From NCBI GenBank assembly GCA_934277945.1, contig CAKQWA010000015.1:1-52650 (forward strand): a DNA stretch of 52,650 bases, given 5' to 3'. Position 1 is the stretch's first letter. Every line of letters begins with the position of its first letter. Under the pieces are notes generated by a model. That model saw only the letters and a list, made by a program, of their open reading frames with translations, had not been told where the DNA came from and made no database searches. Origin of the DNA: an uncultured Alphaproteobacteria bacterium. Lineage in GTDB: Bacteria > Pseudomonadota > Alphaproteobacteria > CAAGCB01 > CAG-977. Shown one piece after another: positions 34,794-43,798 of the stretch. The position numbers and the translations under genes are program-made.

Positions 34794-34886
34794 CTCTAAA
34801 AGTTCCCGCGCGCTTATGCAAGTTTTATATAGAATGGTAGCAATTTTTTTTCAAATGAGGCACAATACGTTTTCATGGAGTTTTAA

Positions 34887-36221
34887 ATGAACGATTATTT
34901 GCAAAGTTTGCTGTCCGATATTCAAGCCGTGCCCGACGTGCGCGCGTTCGCTTCCGTGTCTTCCGTCAAGGGAATGCTGGTCGAAATTTCGGGGGTGCGC
35001 ACGCCCGTCTGCGTCGGCGACAGATGCTTGGTGCACGCGCGCGGCGGCAAGCAAATCGTGTGCGAAATCGTCGGTTTCAACGGCGAAAAGGCTTTGCTGA
35101 TGCCGTTCACCGATTTGGAGGGCATCGGACCGTCCAACAATGTCGAACTGCTGTCCCGCCCCGCCGTTATTTATCCGGACGCGTCGTGGCTGGGGCGCGT
35201 GATTAACGCGATGGGCGAACCCGTCGACAACAAAGGTCCTTTAATCCGCGGGTCGAAGCCGTATTTCCTGCACGCGTCCCCGCCGTCCGCCCATTCCAGA
35301 GCGCGCGTCGCCGGCAAAGCCGATTTGGGCGTGCGGGCGATCAACACGTTTTTGACCGTGTGCAAAGGGCAGCGCATGGGCATTTTCGCGGGCTCCGGCG
35401 TCGGCAAGTCGTCCCTGATGGCGATGATGGCGAAGCACACGCGCTTGGACGTGTCCGTTTTGGGCTTGATCGGCGAACGCGGGCGCGAGGCGCGCGAATT
35501 CATCGAGGACGATTTGGGCGAGGAGGGGATGCGCCGCGCCGTCGTCGTGTGCGCCACGTCCAACGAAAGCCCGCTGATGCGGCGGCAGGCGGCGTACATG
35601 GCGATGACGGTCGCCGAATACTTCCGCGATTTGAAGCAAAACGTTTTGTGCATGATGGACTCGATCACCCGCTTTGCGATGGCGCAGCGCGAAATCAGTC
35701 TGTCGGCGGGCGAGCCTCCCGCTTCCAAAGGCTACACGCCGTCCGTGTTCGCCGAATTGCCGCGTCTGCTGGAACGCGCGGGTCCGGGGGAAATCGGGTC
35801 GGGGTCGATTACGGGGCTGTTCACCGTTTTGGTCGAGGGCGACGATTTTAACGAACCGATCGCCGACGCGGTGCGCGGCATTTTGGACGGGCACATCGTG
35901 CTCGACCGCTCCATCGCCGAACGCAACCGCTTTCCCGCCGTCAACCTGCTCCGCAGTATTTCCAGAACGATGCCCGCGTGCAACAACGACGAGGAGAACG
36001 CCATGGTCAACAAGGCGCGCGCGCTGGTCGCCACCTATGAAGACATGGCGGAACTGATCCGCTTGGGCGCGTACCGCAAAGGCACAAGCGAGGACGTGGA
36101 CAAGGCGATGTTCTACTATCCGCAAATCGAAGCGTTCATGGCGCAAAAGAAAAAAGAGAAAATCGACTTTGAAACGGGCTACAAGCAGTTGAAAGAGATT
36201 TTGGACAAGAAACCTTCGTAA
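34887..36221 (+). CDS. fliI: Flagellar export ATPase FliI
   Basis: ATPase of the flagellar type III export apparatus. The 444-residue protein has the beta-barrel N-terminus, Walker A with Lys174 (GIFAGSGVGKSSLM), GERGREAREFI, Walker B LCMMDSITRFA, and the YTPSVFAELPRLLERAG stretch typical of F1-like export ATPases. FliI rather than the virulence homologue is supported by the FliJ-like partner 10 bases downstream and the CtrA box upstream. GGAG lies six bases before the ATG. No other flagellar genes are in the window. Confidence 0.95.
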   Translation: MNDYLQSLLSDIQAVPDVRAFASVSSVKGMLVEISGVRTPVCVGDRCLVHARGGKQIVCEIVGFNGEKALLMPFTDLEGIGPSNNVELLSRPAVIYPDASWLGRVINAMGEPVDNKGPLIRGSKPYFLHASPPSAHSRARVAGKADLGVRAINTFLTVCKGQRMGIFAGSGVGKSSLMAMMAKHTRLDVSVLGLIGERGREAREFIEDDLGEEGMRRAVVVCATSNESPLMRRQAAYMAMTVAEYFRDLKQNVLCMMDSITRFAMAQREISLSAGEPPASKGYTPSVFAELPRLLERAGPGEIGSGSITGLFTVLVEGDDFNEPIADAVRGILDGHIVLDRSIAERNRFPAVNLLRSISRTMPACNNDEENAMVNKARALVATYEDMAELIRLGAYRKGTSEDVDKAMFYYPQIEAFMAQKKKEKIDFETGYKQLKEILDKKPS

Positions 36222-36231
36222 GCGGCGGTAA

Positions 36232-36702
36232 ATGGCGAAAAACGATTTAAAAACCCTGATTCGTCTGCACAAGTGGCAGTTGGACGAAAAGCGCAAGGAA
36301 CTCGGTCAGCATCTGCGTTTCGAGGCGGCTTTAATCAAGCGCAAGGAACTGCTCGCCCGCCGCTACGCCGAAGAAGACGCGGTCGCAAAGGAAAATCCCG
36401 CCGCCGCGCTGACGTTCGGTCTGTTCGTCGACTGGTACATCAAGGAACAGCGGCAGGCGGACGCCGCTTTGGTCGAAACGCGCGCGAAAATCGTTCAGGT
36501 GCGCGACGAAATTTACGAAGCGTTCCGCACGCTGAAAACGTACGAAATCACGCAGGACAACCGCGACAAGCGCGAAAAGGCGGAACTTGAACGCAAAATG
36601 AGTCAGGTGCTTGACGAAATCGGGCTGACGCTGAACCGCCGCTTGAAACTGGAAGAAGCGCAAGCCGCGCGGGAAAATGCGCCGCCGCCGTCCGAAGATT
36701 AA
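36232..36702 (+). CDS. fliJ: FliJ-like flagellar export chaperone
   Basis: A 156-residue, highly charged protein that is almost entirely predicted coiled coil (HKWQLDEKRKELGQHL at the start, DKREKAELERKMSQVLDEIG later). FliJ is poorly conserved, so the name rests on size, coiled-coil shape and its place directly after fliI. In the known system FliJ binds the FliI ring and FlhA. Its stop overlaps the oppositely oriented feoC stop within one TTAA. Confidence 0.78.
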   Translation: MAKNDLKTLIRLHKWQLDEKRKELGQHLRFEAALIKRKELLARRYAEEDAVAKENPAAALTFGLFVDWYIKEQRQADAALVETRAKIVQVRDEIYEAFRTLKTYEITQDNRDKREKAELERKMSQVLDEIGLTLNRRLKLEEAQAARENAPPPSED

Positions 36703-36941
36703 GCGTCTTCGCCGACCCATTCGTAGATTTTGGAGCATTGCGCGGGGCAGTCCGAACATTTGTGTCCGCACGCGCCGTTGCAGCACGACGATTCGCCGCG
36801 CCGCCGGATGACCCCTTTGCGTTCCCAATGTTCCAGCATACCTTCCAGCGCGTCTTCCGGCGTGTCGAATTTCGCCGCAAGGTCGCGCAGGGACGCCTGT
36901 TTCTTTTCGCACAGGTACGATTTCAATTCCGATAGAATCAT
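36699..36941 (-). CDS. feoC: FeoC-like winged-helix protein with cysteine cluster
   Basis: An 80-residue protein. The first about 50 residues form a small winged helix (LRDLAAKFDTPEDALEGMLEHWERKGVI). Then come six cysteines at 53, 54, 58, 62, 65 and 69, a pattern expected to bind an iron-sulphur cluster as in enterobacterial FeoC. FeoC is thought to regulate or stabilise FeoB. Its ATG overlaps the feoB stop by four bases. Confidence 0.88.
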   Translation of the reverse strand: MILSELKSYLCEKKQASLRDLAAKFDTPEDALEGMLEHWERKGVIRRRGESSCCNGACGHKCSDCPAQCSKIYEWVGEDA

Positions 36942-39070
36942 GCCTCCGCCTCCCGTTTGTTTCCTACGAATTTTAACAAAAGGCAGACGGTCAGTTCAAG
37001 TGTCAATACGGCAATGACGCATTTTGCCGAATAGGACGGATGCCGCGAAAACGTCGCGATCTGGTAGAACAGCGTCGAGATGCAATACGCCTGTCCCGTC
37101 GTCCACAGCGCCGCAAACGCCGTCCATTTCGCGCCGAATTCCTTGAATATCGTGCCGAGAGCCGCCAGACAGGGCATATACAGAAGCACGAACAGCAAAT
37201 AGGCGAACGCGCCGGTTTTGCCGTCGAAGAACGACACCAGACGCTGTGCCGAATCCGCCGAGTCCGACAGCGCGCCGTACACGGAATCCAGCGTGCCGAT
37301 GACCGCTTCTTTCGCCATGACGCCTGTCATCAGCCCGACGGTCGCGGGCCAGTTGTTCTGTGTAATGCCCGTCGGTTTCAGCAAAGGCGTGACCTGCTTG
37401 CCGACGTTCGCCAAGACGGACGATTCGGGCGGCACGTCGCCGAAATTACCCGCGAAATCAACGCTGTTCAGCACGTTCAAAACGACGACCAGCGGAATAA
37501 TCAGCAAGCCGGCACGCACGATGAAGCCGTGCAGTTTGTCCCATGTGCGATACGCGACGTTGCGCAACGTCGGCACATGGTACGGCGGCAGTTCCAGAAT
37601 CAAAGGCACGGGTTCGCCGCGCAAAATCGTGTGCTTCATCAAAAGCCCCGTCGCAATCGCCGTCAAAATGCCCGTCAGGTACAGCGCGAAGACGATGTTC
37701 GACCCCGCCGCGCCGAAAAACGCTCCCGTAAACAAGGCGTAAACGGGCATACGCGCACCGCACGACATGAACGGCGTCATGACAAGCGTCATCAGCCTGT
37801 CGCGGTAGGACGTCAGCGTGCGGGTGCTCATAATGGCGGGAACGGTGCAGCCGAACGCGATAATCATCGGCACGAACGCCGTCCCCGGCAGACCGAGCGC
37901 GCGCATCAGCCTGTCCGTCACGAACGCCGCGCGCGCCATGTATCCCGAATCTTCCAGCGCGGTCAGGAAGATGAACAAAAACGCGATCGGCGGGATGAAC
38001 GTCGCCACCGTGCTGACGCCTTGCCCCGCGCCTTTCGTCAGCAAAACGGTCAGCATTTCGGGCGAGCCGAGCCGTTCGAGCAGGACGGCGAATTCGTCGA
38101 CGAAATACTTTTCCGTCCATTCGCCGATCGGGTCGATCAGCAAATCGCCCAAAGAAATCGTCCACACGAACATCAGGTACATGACCAAAAGAAAGAACGG
38201 AATCCCCGTCCATTTGCCCAAAGCCACGCGGTCGAACACTTCCGAAAGCGTTTCGGACAGGCGGTCGGAGCGCGTCAGCACCTTTTTCGCGATTTCGCCG
38301 ATCAGGTGATAGCGCGAATCCGCAATCAGCGTGTCCGCGTCCTCGTGCGCCGTTTCCCTGACCTCCTCCTGCATTTTCTGCACATAATCCCGCGTGTCGC
38401 GCGATCCCGTCAGGCGATTGTCCGTGTCGCCGTCCAGCAGATGCACCGCCAGCCAGCGCACGTTCCACCCGTTGCGCAGGGCGCGTTCCTCCAAAAACGG
38501 AATCAGTTTCGACACCGCGCCTTCAATCGCGGGCGCGTACGGAATGTCCGCCTGCGCGGGCGCGGCGCCTTGCAGGGCGATTTGCTCTTTCAACGTCTTG
38601 ATGCCCTTGTTCTTCGCCGCGACGACGGGAATGACCGGCATACGCAATTCCTGACTTAACGCCAGCAAATCTATCTCCATGTGCCGCTTTTTCGCCGTGT
38701 CCATCATGTTCATGACCAAAATGACGGGAATGTTCATTTCCGCCAGTTGCAAGGTCATGTACAGGTTGCGCTCCAAATTCGACGCGTCGACGATGTTGAC
38801 GACCAAATCGGGCTTGTCGAACAAAAGAAAGTCGCGCGTGATGCGTTCGTCCAAAGACGCGCTGGAAATGACGCTTAACGAGTAAACTCCCGGCAGATCG
38901 ACGACTTCGACCCGCGTGCCGTTCACTTCAAAAAAGCCCGATTTCTTTTCGACCGTCACGCCCGCCCAGTTGCCGACGGACTGGTTTTCGCCCGTCAGCG
39001 CGTTGAACACCGTCGTTTTCCCGCAATTCGGATTGCCGATCAGGGCGATTTTCTTATGACGCAGACTCAT
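36938..39070 (-). CDS. feoB: Ferrous iron transporter FeoB
   Basis: GTPase-linked inner-membrane Fe(II) importer. The 710-residue protein begins with a G domain (GNPNCGKTTVFNALTG, DLPGVYSLS, NMMD), followed by a helical regulatory region and about eight TM helices with two Gate motifs. FMSCGARMPVYALF in the first Gate carries the conserved cysteine. It overlaps feoA by 17 bases and feoC by four. Confidence 0.97.
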   Translation of the reverse strand: MSLRHKKIALIGNPNCGKTTVFNALTGENQSVGNWAGVTVEKKSGFFEVNGTRVEVVDLPGVYSLSVISSASLDERITRDFLLFDKPDLVVNIVDASNLERNLYMTLQLAEMNIPVILVMNMMDTAKKRHMEIDLLALSQELRMPVIPVVAAKNKGIKTLKEQIALQGAAPAQADIPYAPAIEGAVSKLIPFLEERALRNGWNVRWLAVHLLDGDTDNRLTGSRDTRDYVQKMQEEVRETAHEDADTLIADSRYHLIGEIAKKVLTRSDRLSETLSEVFDRVALGKWTGIPFFLLVMYLMFVWTISLGDLLIDPIGEWTEKYFVDEFAVLLERLGSPEMLTVLLTKGAGQGVSTVATFIPPIAFLFIFLTALEDSGYMARAAFVTDRLMRALGLPGTAFVPMIIAFGCTVPAIMSTRTLTSYRDRLMTLVMTPFMSCGARMPVYALFTGAFFGAAGSNIVFALYLTGILTAIATGLLMKHTILRGEPVPLILELPPYHVPTLRNVAYRTWDKLHGFIVRAGLLIIPLVVVLNVLNSVDFAGNFGDVPPESSVLANVGKQVTPLLKPTGITQNNWPATVGLMTGVMAKEAVIGTLDSVYGALSDSADSAQRLVSFFDGKTGAFAYLLFVLLYMPCLAALGTIFKEFGAKWTAFAALWTTGQAYCISTLFYQIATFSRHPSYSAKCVIAVLTLELTVCLLLKFVGNKREAEA

Positions 39071-39323
39071 TTGTTTCCAAATCCGTTTCTTCGCTGATTT
39101 CGATGACCGCCGCCTCTCGCTTGCGCAGAGATACCAAATAGCCGCGAATTTGAATTTCCATCGGATCGCCGAGCGGCGCTTTGCGCACGACTTTAAACGG
39201 CGTCCCCGGCGTCATGCCCATCGCCAGCAATTTCTTGCGGTACGCCGGCGTCGCAAGGGAAAACCCCGCAATGACGCCTTCGTCGCCGGCGGACAGTTCG
39301 GCAAATGTTTTTTGTATTCCCAT
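39054..39323 (-). CDS. feoA: Ferrous iron transport protein FeoA
   Basis: An 89-residue SH3-like cytosolic partner of FeoB. It shows the family features AGDEGVIAGF, LLAMGMTPGTPFKVV and a GDPMEIQIRGYLVSLRKREA core. I start at MGIQKT rather than the ATG six codons upstream; an AAAGG lies in front of it. First gene of feoABC. No Fur box could be identified with confidence in the short upstream region. Confidence 0.92.
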   Translation of the reverse strand: MGIQKTFAELSAGDEGVIAGFSLATPAYRKKLLAMGMTPGTPFKVVRKAPLGDPMEIQIRGYLVSLRKREAAVIEISEETDLETNESAS

Positions 39324-39434
39324 ATTTTTTCGCCTTTCCAAAAAAGTTATCCAAGACTAACATATTTGCGCGCGCCGTTAAAGAAAAATATGTGCGGACG
39401 TTTTAAAAAAGATTCCTTTTCACCGCGCATTTTG

Positions 39435-39440
39435 TATAAT
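39435..39440 (+). promoter_or_regulatory. Candidate -10 element of the cytochrome c maturation operon
   Basis: A perfect TATAAT 27 bases before the ATG of the CcmF-like gene. No good -35 is seen. Confidence 0.5.
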
Positions 39441-39467
39441 GCGGTAAACTGTATTCGGCGGGGTGTC

Positions 39468-41381
39468 ATGCTGACGGAACTGGCTCATTATTTCTTTATT
39501 TTCGCAACGGCGGTCTTTTGCTTGGAAACGCTGATTCTCGCACCGTCCGTGTGGCAAAAGGCGTCCGCCGTCGCCATTAAACTGGGCTTTCGCGGCTTTT
39601 GCTTCGGCGGCGGATTGCTGTTTTTGTCGTTTTGCCTGCTTGTGCGCGCCTACGCCGTCAAGGATTTTTCCGTCGCCGCCGTGTTTGAAACGGCTTCCGC
39701 CGCGCAGTCGAACAGGCTGATTCCCGCCGCGCTCCTGTCTTCGCGCGAGGGGCTTTTTTTCGTGCTGATTTTGCTGGTTTTCGCGGCTTTCGCGCGGGCG
39801 TACAGACAACGCCGCCTGCCGTACGTCGAGCGCGGGCGATTCCTGTTTTCCGGCGCGTGCGTCCTGTCATTTTTGCTGATTTTATGCTCTTTCACCGCTT
39901 TCCCGTTCGTGCGCATCGCCGATCCCGCGTTGGAGGGGATTGCCGTCAATCCGCTGTGGACGGTGCCGTATTTAAGCGTGAAAACGCTGGCGTCCTTGTG
40001 CGCTCTCGCCCTTTTGCTCGCCGCTTATTTGAAATTCGTCTGTCTGTCTGCGAAAGGCGCGGCGGCGGGAACGGACGCTTTGGCGGACGCCGTCGGCGCG
40101 GCGGGACTGATGCTGTTGTCGTGCGCTTTGGGCGCGTGCGCCGGATTTTTGGGGCTGGACGTGCCGTCCGTCGCCGTCTGGGAAGCGTCGGAAACGCTGC
40201 TGGCGGGGGCTTTGCTTCTGACAATCGCCTTTGCGCTGTGTCTGTACGCGAACGTGAAAACAAAAACGTTCTCCCTGTGGGCGATCGCGTTCGGCGCGGC
40301 GGCTTGCACCGCGATTTGCGCCGTGTTTTTCGCCAGAGAATACAGTCTGTTCGCCTTGAAACTGAATAAAGCGTACTTCCCCAATCCCGTCATTGCGGTT
40401 TGCGCGGCGGCAAGCGTTTTTTCGCTGTTGTCGTTCTTTGTTTTCTCGTTCGTCCGCAAAATGCCGGCGGAAAACGGCTTTGCGGTTTTGTCGCGCGAAA
40501 CGTTCGTCGGGTTCGCCGCCGCCGTTTGCGCCGTGTCGGGCGCGGAACTGGCGGTCTATTCGTTCCTGCCCGTCGCCATGCTGTTCGCTCCCGCGGCTTT
40601 GTGGCGCGATTTCCCCGATTATTTCACGGCGCACACGTTTGTTTATCTGTACCTGTTCGCGCTGTTCGCCGCGGCGGCGGCTTGCGTCGGATTCACGGAC
40701 GGCAGACCGCGCAAACGGCGCAAAAAACTGCTGTTGTGCTTCGGCGCGGGATTCGCCGCGCTGTTCGGGCTGGCTTCTTTGATTTTAAAGGAAAAAACGC
40801 CGTCCGCGCTGGCGTGGACTTTGCCGTCCGGCGTTGTCTGCGCCGCCGTGTTGAACGCGCTGAATTTCAAAATCGCGCCCGTGCCCGTCAGTGCGCGCGG
40901 CGTGTACGACCGCTTGTCGCGCATTAAAGCGCCGTCCTACGCGGCGTTCTTTCTGGCGGCGGGATTTTTAATCTGCTCGTTTTCCTTTGCGGCGGCGAAA
41001 GCGGGCATGGTCGAAAGCGTCTTTACGCCCGACGCGTCCGAACCGTTCATTGTCGAGGGCGCCGTCGTGTCGTTCAATAAAAACGTCAAGCCCGCGTCCG
41101 CCGGCGTGCGATTGACCGACGCCGCGACGGGCGCGCCCGAAAAAGTCGAAATCGTCGGACTTGCCGTCAGCGGCGGCGACGGCGCGCAGACCGTTTTCCA
41201 CGGCGTTTTGACGCGCCCCCTTAAAACCGTCGTCGTCAAAGTCCGCGCCTCGTCCGATTCCGAACCCGCGTGCTTCGTGACCGTGTATCCGTTTTTGCGC
41301 CTGATGCACGCCGGATTTTTCATGATGGCGGCGGGCGTGATTTTATTGTACGCGCATTTGAAAAGGAGCGCCGTTAAATGA
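39468..41381 (+). CDS. Degenerate CcmF-like cytochrome c assembly protein
   Basis: A 637-residue polytopic membrane protein. The order of features matches CcmF: DFSVAAVFETAS and SSREGLFFVLIL correspond to the family's opening and EGSLLLW region, NPLWTVPYLSVKTL (161-174) to the NPLLQDP...HPP region, DVPSVAVWEASETLL (231-245) to the WWD region, and the periplasmic C-terminal domain ends VYPFLRLMHAGFFMMAAG. However, the HPP histidine and the Trp-rich WGGxWxWDPVEN haem motif are both absent. Its stop overlaps the next ccm gene (ATGA), and ccmH and ccmI follow. It is either a haem lyase that has diverged strongly or a structural remnant. The frame is intact over its whole length. Confidence 0.78.
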   Translation: MLTELAHYFFIFATAVFCLETLILAPSVWQKASAVAIKLGFRGFCFGGGLLFLSFCLLVRAYAVKDFSVAAVFETASAAQSNRLIPAALLSSREGLFFVLILLVFAAFARAYRQRRLPYVERGRFLFSGACVLSFLLILCSFTAFPFVRIADPALEGIAVNPLWTVPYLSVKTLASLCALALLLAAYLKFVCLSAKGAAAGTDALADAVGAAGLMLLSCALGACAGFLGLDVPSVAVWEASETLLAGALLLTIAFALCLYANVKTKTFSLWAIAFGAAACTAICAVFFAREYSLFALKLNKAYFPNPVIAVCAAASVFSLLSFFVFSFVRKMPAENGFAVLSRETFVGFAAAVCAVSGAELAVYSFLPVAMLFAPAALWRDFPDYFTAHTFVYLYLFALFAAAAACVGFTDGRPRKRRKKLLLCFGAGFAALFGLASLILKEKTPSALAWTLPSGVVCAAVLNALNFKIAPVPVSARGVYDRLSRIKAPSYAAFFLAAGFLICSFSFAAAKAGMVESVFTPDASEPFIVEGAVVSFNKNVKPASAGVRLTDAATGAPEKVEIVGLAVSGGDGAQTVFHGVLTRPLKTVVVKVRASSDSEPACFVTVYPFLRLMHAGFFMMAAGVILLYAHLKRSAVK

Positions 41382-41923
41382 AGTGGTACGGGATTTTGTT
41401 TTTATTCGCGCTTGCCGTCGTGACGGCGAATTTGACCGTCGCGATGCGCTCGCCCGATCTTGCCGCGACGCAGGTCGGTCCCCGCCTGTTTGAAACAATG
41501 CCCGCGCAAAAACAGACTGCCGCCGTTTTAAAGAATTTGAGCGGCGAGTTGCCGGACAAGCCGTTTTTACTGGTCTTTTTCGCCGCCGAATGTCCGTACT
41601 GCAAAATGTTTCACGCCGTTTTGAAAGAAGTGTCGAAAGACATTCCCGTTGTCGGCGTTTTAGTCCGTCCGGACAAAAGGGGCGTGCTTGCCGCGCAATT
41701 AAAGGAGGCGGGACAGCCCTATTACACGGTGCTGAAAGACGTTTCGGGCGCGTGGAGCCGCGCTTTTCGCATATCGGGCGTGCCGGAGGTTTTCTTTGTC
41801 GACGCGGACAAAACGCCGGTCGCGCGCTACGAGGGCGCGTTTGAATCCCGCAAGTACAAAGCGGTCTTGCGCGCGCAATTGCTTGACATGATGAACGGGG
41901 GCGATCATGCGTCATCTCCTTGA
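41378..41923 (+). CDS. Membrane-anchored thioredoxin-like protein (CcmG/DsbE position)
   Basis: A 181-residue periplasmic thioredoxin-fold protein with an N-terminal anchor (about 1-22). The active site is Cys72-Pro-Tyr-Cys75 in AAECPYCKMFH, and the cis-proline loop is SGVPEVFFVD. Its place between ccmF and ccmH points to the CcmG role of reducing apocytochrome cysteines. CPYC is unlike the WCxPC of most CcmG proteins and closer to DsbC- or glutaredoxin-type sites, so the exact role is uncertain. It overlaps ccmH by 17 bases. Confidence 0.8.
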   Translation: MKWYGILFLFALAVVTANLTVAMRSPDLAATQVGPRLFETMPAQKQTAAVLKNLSGELPDKPFLLVFFAAECPYCKMFHAVLKEVSKDIPVVGVLVRPDKRGVLAAQLKEAGQPYYTVLKDVSGAWSRAFRISGVPEVFFVDADKTPVARYEGAFESRKYKAVLRAQLLDMMNGGDHASSP

Positions 41924-42320
41924 TTTTCTTTTGATTTTCGCGCTGTGTTTCGGCGTTTCGCCCGTATCGGCGCAAACGGACGGCGGCATTGAGGAAACAG
42001 CGATGGAAATCGCGGACGCGCTGGACTGCGCCGTGTGTTCCGACCCGAACATCGAACAGGCGACGGACGAAATCGCGAAAGATTTGCGCTTTTTCATCCG
42101 CGCGCAGTTGCGTGACGGCAAATCGCCCGAATTGGTGTATCACGCGGTTCTGGCGAATTACGAAAACGTCGTCAGGGAACACGAAGCCCCCGTCCAGCCC
42201 AAAGACGACCCCGCTTGGTTCGGACGCGTCATGCCCGCGCTGGCTTTCGCGTGCATGGCGTTTTATGTGTTCCGCCGCTCCCGCATGTACAAGGGCGGTG
42301 AAAGGGGCGGCGCGGCGTGA
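41907..42320 (+). CDS. ccmH: Cytochrome c maturation protein CcmH (CcmL-type)
   Basis: A 137-residue periplasmic thiol protein. It has a signal sequence (about 1-22, ending VSAQ), the redox motif LDCAVC (family LRCxxC), then the conserved helical core ATDEIAKDLRFFIRAQL and a C-terminal TM helix. In the Ccm system CcmH reduces the apocytochrome CxxCH. The family's YG residues after the core are replaced by YENVV, showing divergence. Confidence 0.88.
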   Translation: MRHLLDFLLIFALCFGVSPVSAQTDGGIEETAMEIADALDCAVCSDPNIEQATDEIAKDLRFFIRAQLRDGKSPELVYHAVLANYENVVREHEAPVQPKDDPAWFGRVMPALAFACMAFYVFRRSRMYKGGERGGAA

Positions 42321-43036
42321 TTGTATTTTTAATCTCCGTTTTGCTTTTAACCCTTTTGTCGCTGTGGCTGTTCATCGTCCCCGTTCTGTCCGCGCGGCGC
42401 GGCAAAATGACGCTCAAACGGCGGCTTTACATCGTTTTCGTCGCTTTTCTGTTCACGATTTGCGTGCCCGTCTTTTACGGATTGCGCGGCGCGCCCGATA
42501 TGCGCGATTATCCGCTGGCGTCGCGCAACATTTTGTCTTTTGAAAACGCGCCCGAAAAAATGGCGCGGATTCGCCGCATGGAGCGGTACGTCGCCGAAAA
42601 CGCGGACGACGGCGTGATTTGGGAGGCTTTGGGCGAAGCGTACCGGAAAAACGGGCAGTACGCGCAGGCGGCGTTCGCGTACAGAAACGCGATTGAATTC
42701 GGCGTGCCGCAAGATATCCGCAACTGGCACGCTTTGGCGGAAACGCTGATTCAGGCGAACAACGGGCGCATTGTCGCCGAAGCGCAAAAGGCGTTGGAAA
42801 ACGTTTTGCGCTATCGTCCGGACAACGCGAAAGCGCTGTATTTCTTGGGATTGGCGCGCTTGCAGAACAAAGATCCGCACAGGGCGCTGGCTTTGTGGCG
42901 GTATTTGGAGCAGCGGTTGAGCGAAAACGACCCGTGGCTGATTGTCATTTCCGAGCGCATCCGCGTTTTGTCAAAGGCGTTGAACGTCGCCCCCGAAACA
43001 ATCGCGCCCCAAGCGCCGAAAACGTTTGTCCGCTGA
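42317..43036 (+). CDS. ccmI: Cytochrome c maturation TPR protein CcmI
   Basis: A 239-residue protein with two N-terminal TM helices (about 3-25 and 38-58) and a periplasmic TPR region at about 95-215 (WEALGEAYRKNGQYAQAAFAYRNAI, then RPDNAKALYFLGLARLQ). CcmI chaperones apocytochromes to the haem ligation complex. The GTG start overlaps the ccmH stop (GTGA). Last gene of the operon; ccmABCDE are not in the window. Confidence 0.87.
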   Translation: MIVFLISVLLLTLLSLWLFIVPVLSARRGKMTLKRRLYIVFVAFLFTICVPVFYGLRGAPDMRDYPLASRNILSFENAPEKMARIRRMERYVAENADDGVIWEALGEAYRKNGQYAQAAFAYRNAIEFGVPQDIRNWHALAETLIQANNGRIVAEAQKALENVLRYRPDNAKALYFLGLARLQNKDPHRALALWRYLEQRLSENDPWLIVISERIRVLSKALNVAPETIAPQAPKTFVR

Positions 43037-43048
43037 AAAGGTTGAACT

Positions 43049-43729
43049 TCAAGCCGCCGCGCACAGCGGTTTCAAAAAAGATTTCAAATCCGGCGTTTGA
43101 AAATCGCAAAAATCGGGCGCGTCCGTCACCGTGTTGAATTTGTTGTCGCGCGCGTTGCCCGTAATCCACAGCGTTTTCATGCCCAGTTCGTGCGCGGTCA
43201 GCAAATTGCGCTGGTTGTCGTCGCACATGATGCTGTCGCCCGCGTCGATGCCGAACGTGTCCAGCATTTTGACATAGGTTTCCTTAGCGGGCTTGGGCAT
43301 ATAATTCGCGTCGGAGATGCTGAAAATCCCTTCGAAATTCCCGTCGATTCCCAACCGCTTCGTCACGCGCAGGGCGTGTTGTTTCGCGCCGTTCGTGAAA
43401 ATGAACTTGCGCGCGTTCAGGTTTTTCAAAATGCCGTCCAGTTCCTTGTCTTCCCGCAACGGCGACAAATCGAGTTCGTGAACGAAATCGACGAACGATT
43501 CGGGCTTGATTCCGTGTTCAAGCATCAGCCCGCGCACCGTCGCGCCGTAACGCACATAATAGTCTTTTTGAATTGTCCACGCCTGCTTTTCGTCAACGCC
43601 GAGCAGATTCATGATGTACGTTTGTATGCGGCGGCACATTTGCGCGTACAGGGCTTCGCAGGACGGATACAGCGTGTCGTCCAAATCGAAAACCCAGTTC
43701 TTTACCGATGCAAGCATATTGTCGCGCAT
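43049..43729 (-). CDS. HAD-family hydrolase, pyrimidine 5'-nucleotidase type
   Basis: A 226-residue haloacid dehalogenase phosphatase. Motif I is FDLDDTLYP (nucleophile in the first Asp), motif II FTNGAK, and motif IV CDDNQRNL. The YPSCEALYAQM and MRRYxxxxLGV-like cap matches the pyrimidine 5'-nucleotidase (SDT1-like) subgroup common in alphaproteobacteria. A second in-frame ATG four codons in is an equally possible start. It lies 69 bp after polA and converges on ccmI. Confidence 0.87.
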   Translation of the reverse strand: MRDNMLASVKNWVFDLDDTLYPSCEALYAQMCRRIQTYIMNLLGVDEKQAWTIQKDYYVRYGATVRGLMLEHGIKPESFVDFVHELDLSPLREDKELDGILKNLNARKFIFTNGAKQHALRVTKRLGIDGNFEGIFSISDANYMPKPAKETYVKMLDTFGIDAGDSIMCDDNQRNLLTAHELGMKTLWITGNARDNKFNTVTDAPDFCDFQTPDLKSFLKPLCAAA

Positions 43730-43798
43730 TTTTCCCCTCTTTGTTGCAAGAGTTTGATTTTAAAGCGGTTTGTTTAAAAAAGCGTTTATTTTTCGCGG

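Noticed and set aside
34750..34821. 24-codon N-terminal extension of CtrA
   Set aside because: It would put the CtrA boxes inside the coding region, and the downstream ATG matches the conserved CtrA start exactly.
39150..39467. N-terminal extension of the CcmF-like frame
   Set aside because: It runs back through feoA on the other strand and the TATAAT at 39435; the family-like sequence begins at the ATG at 39468.
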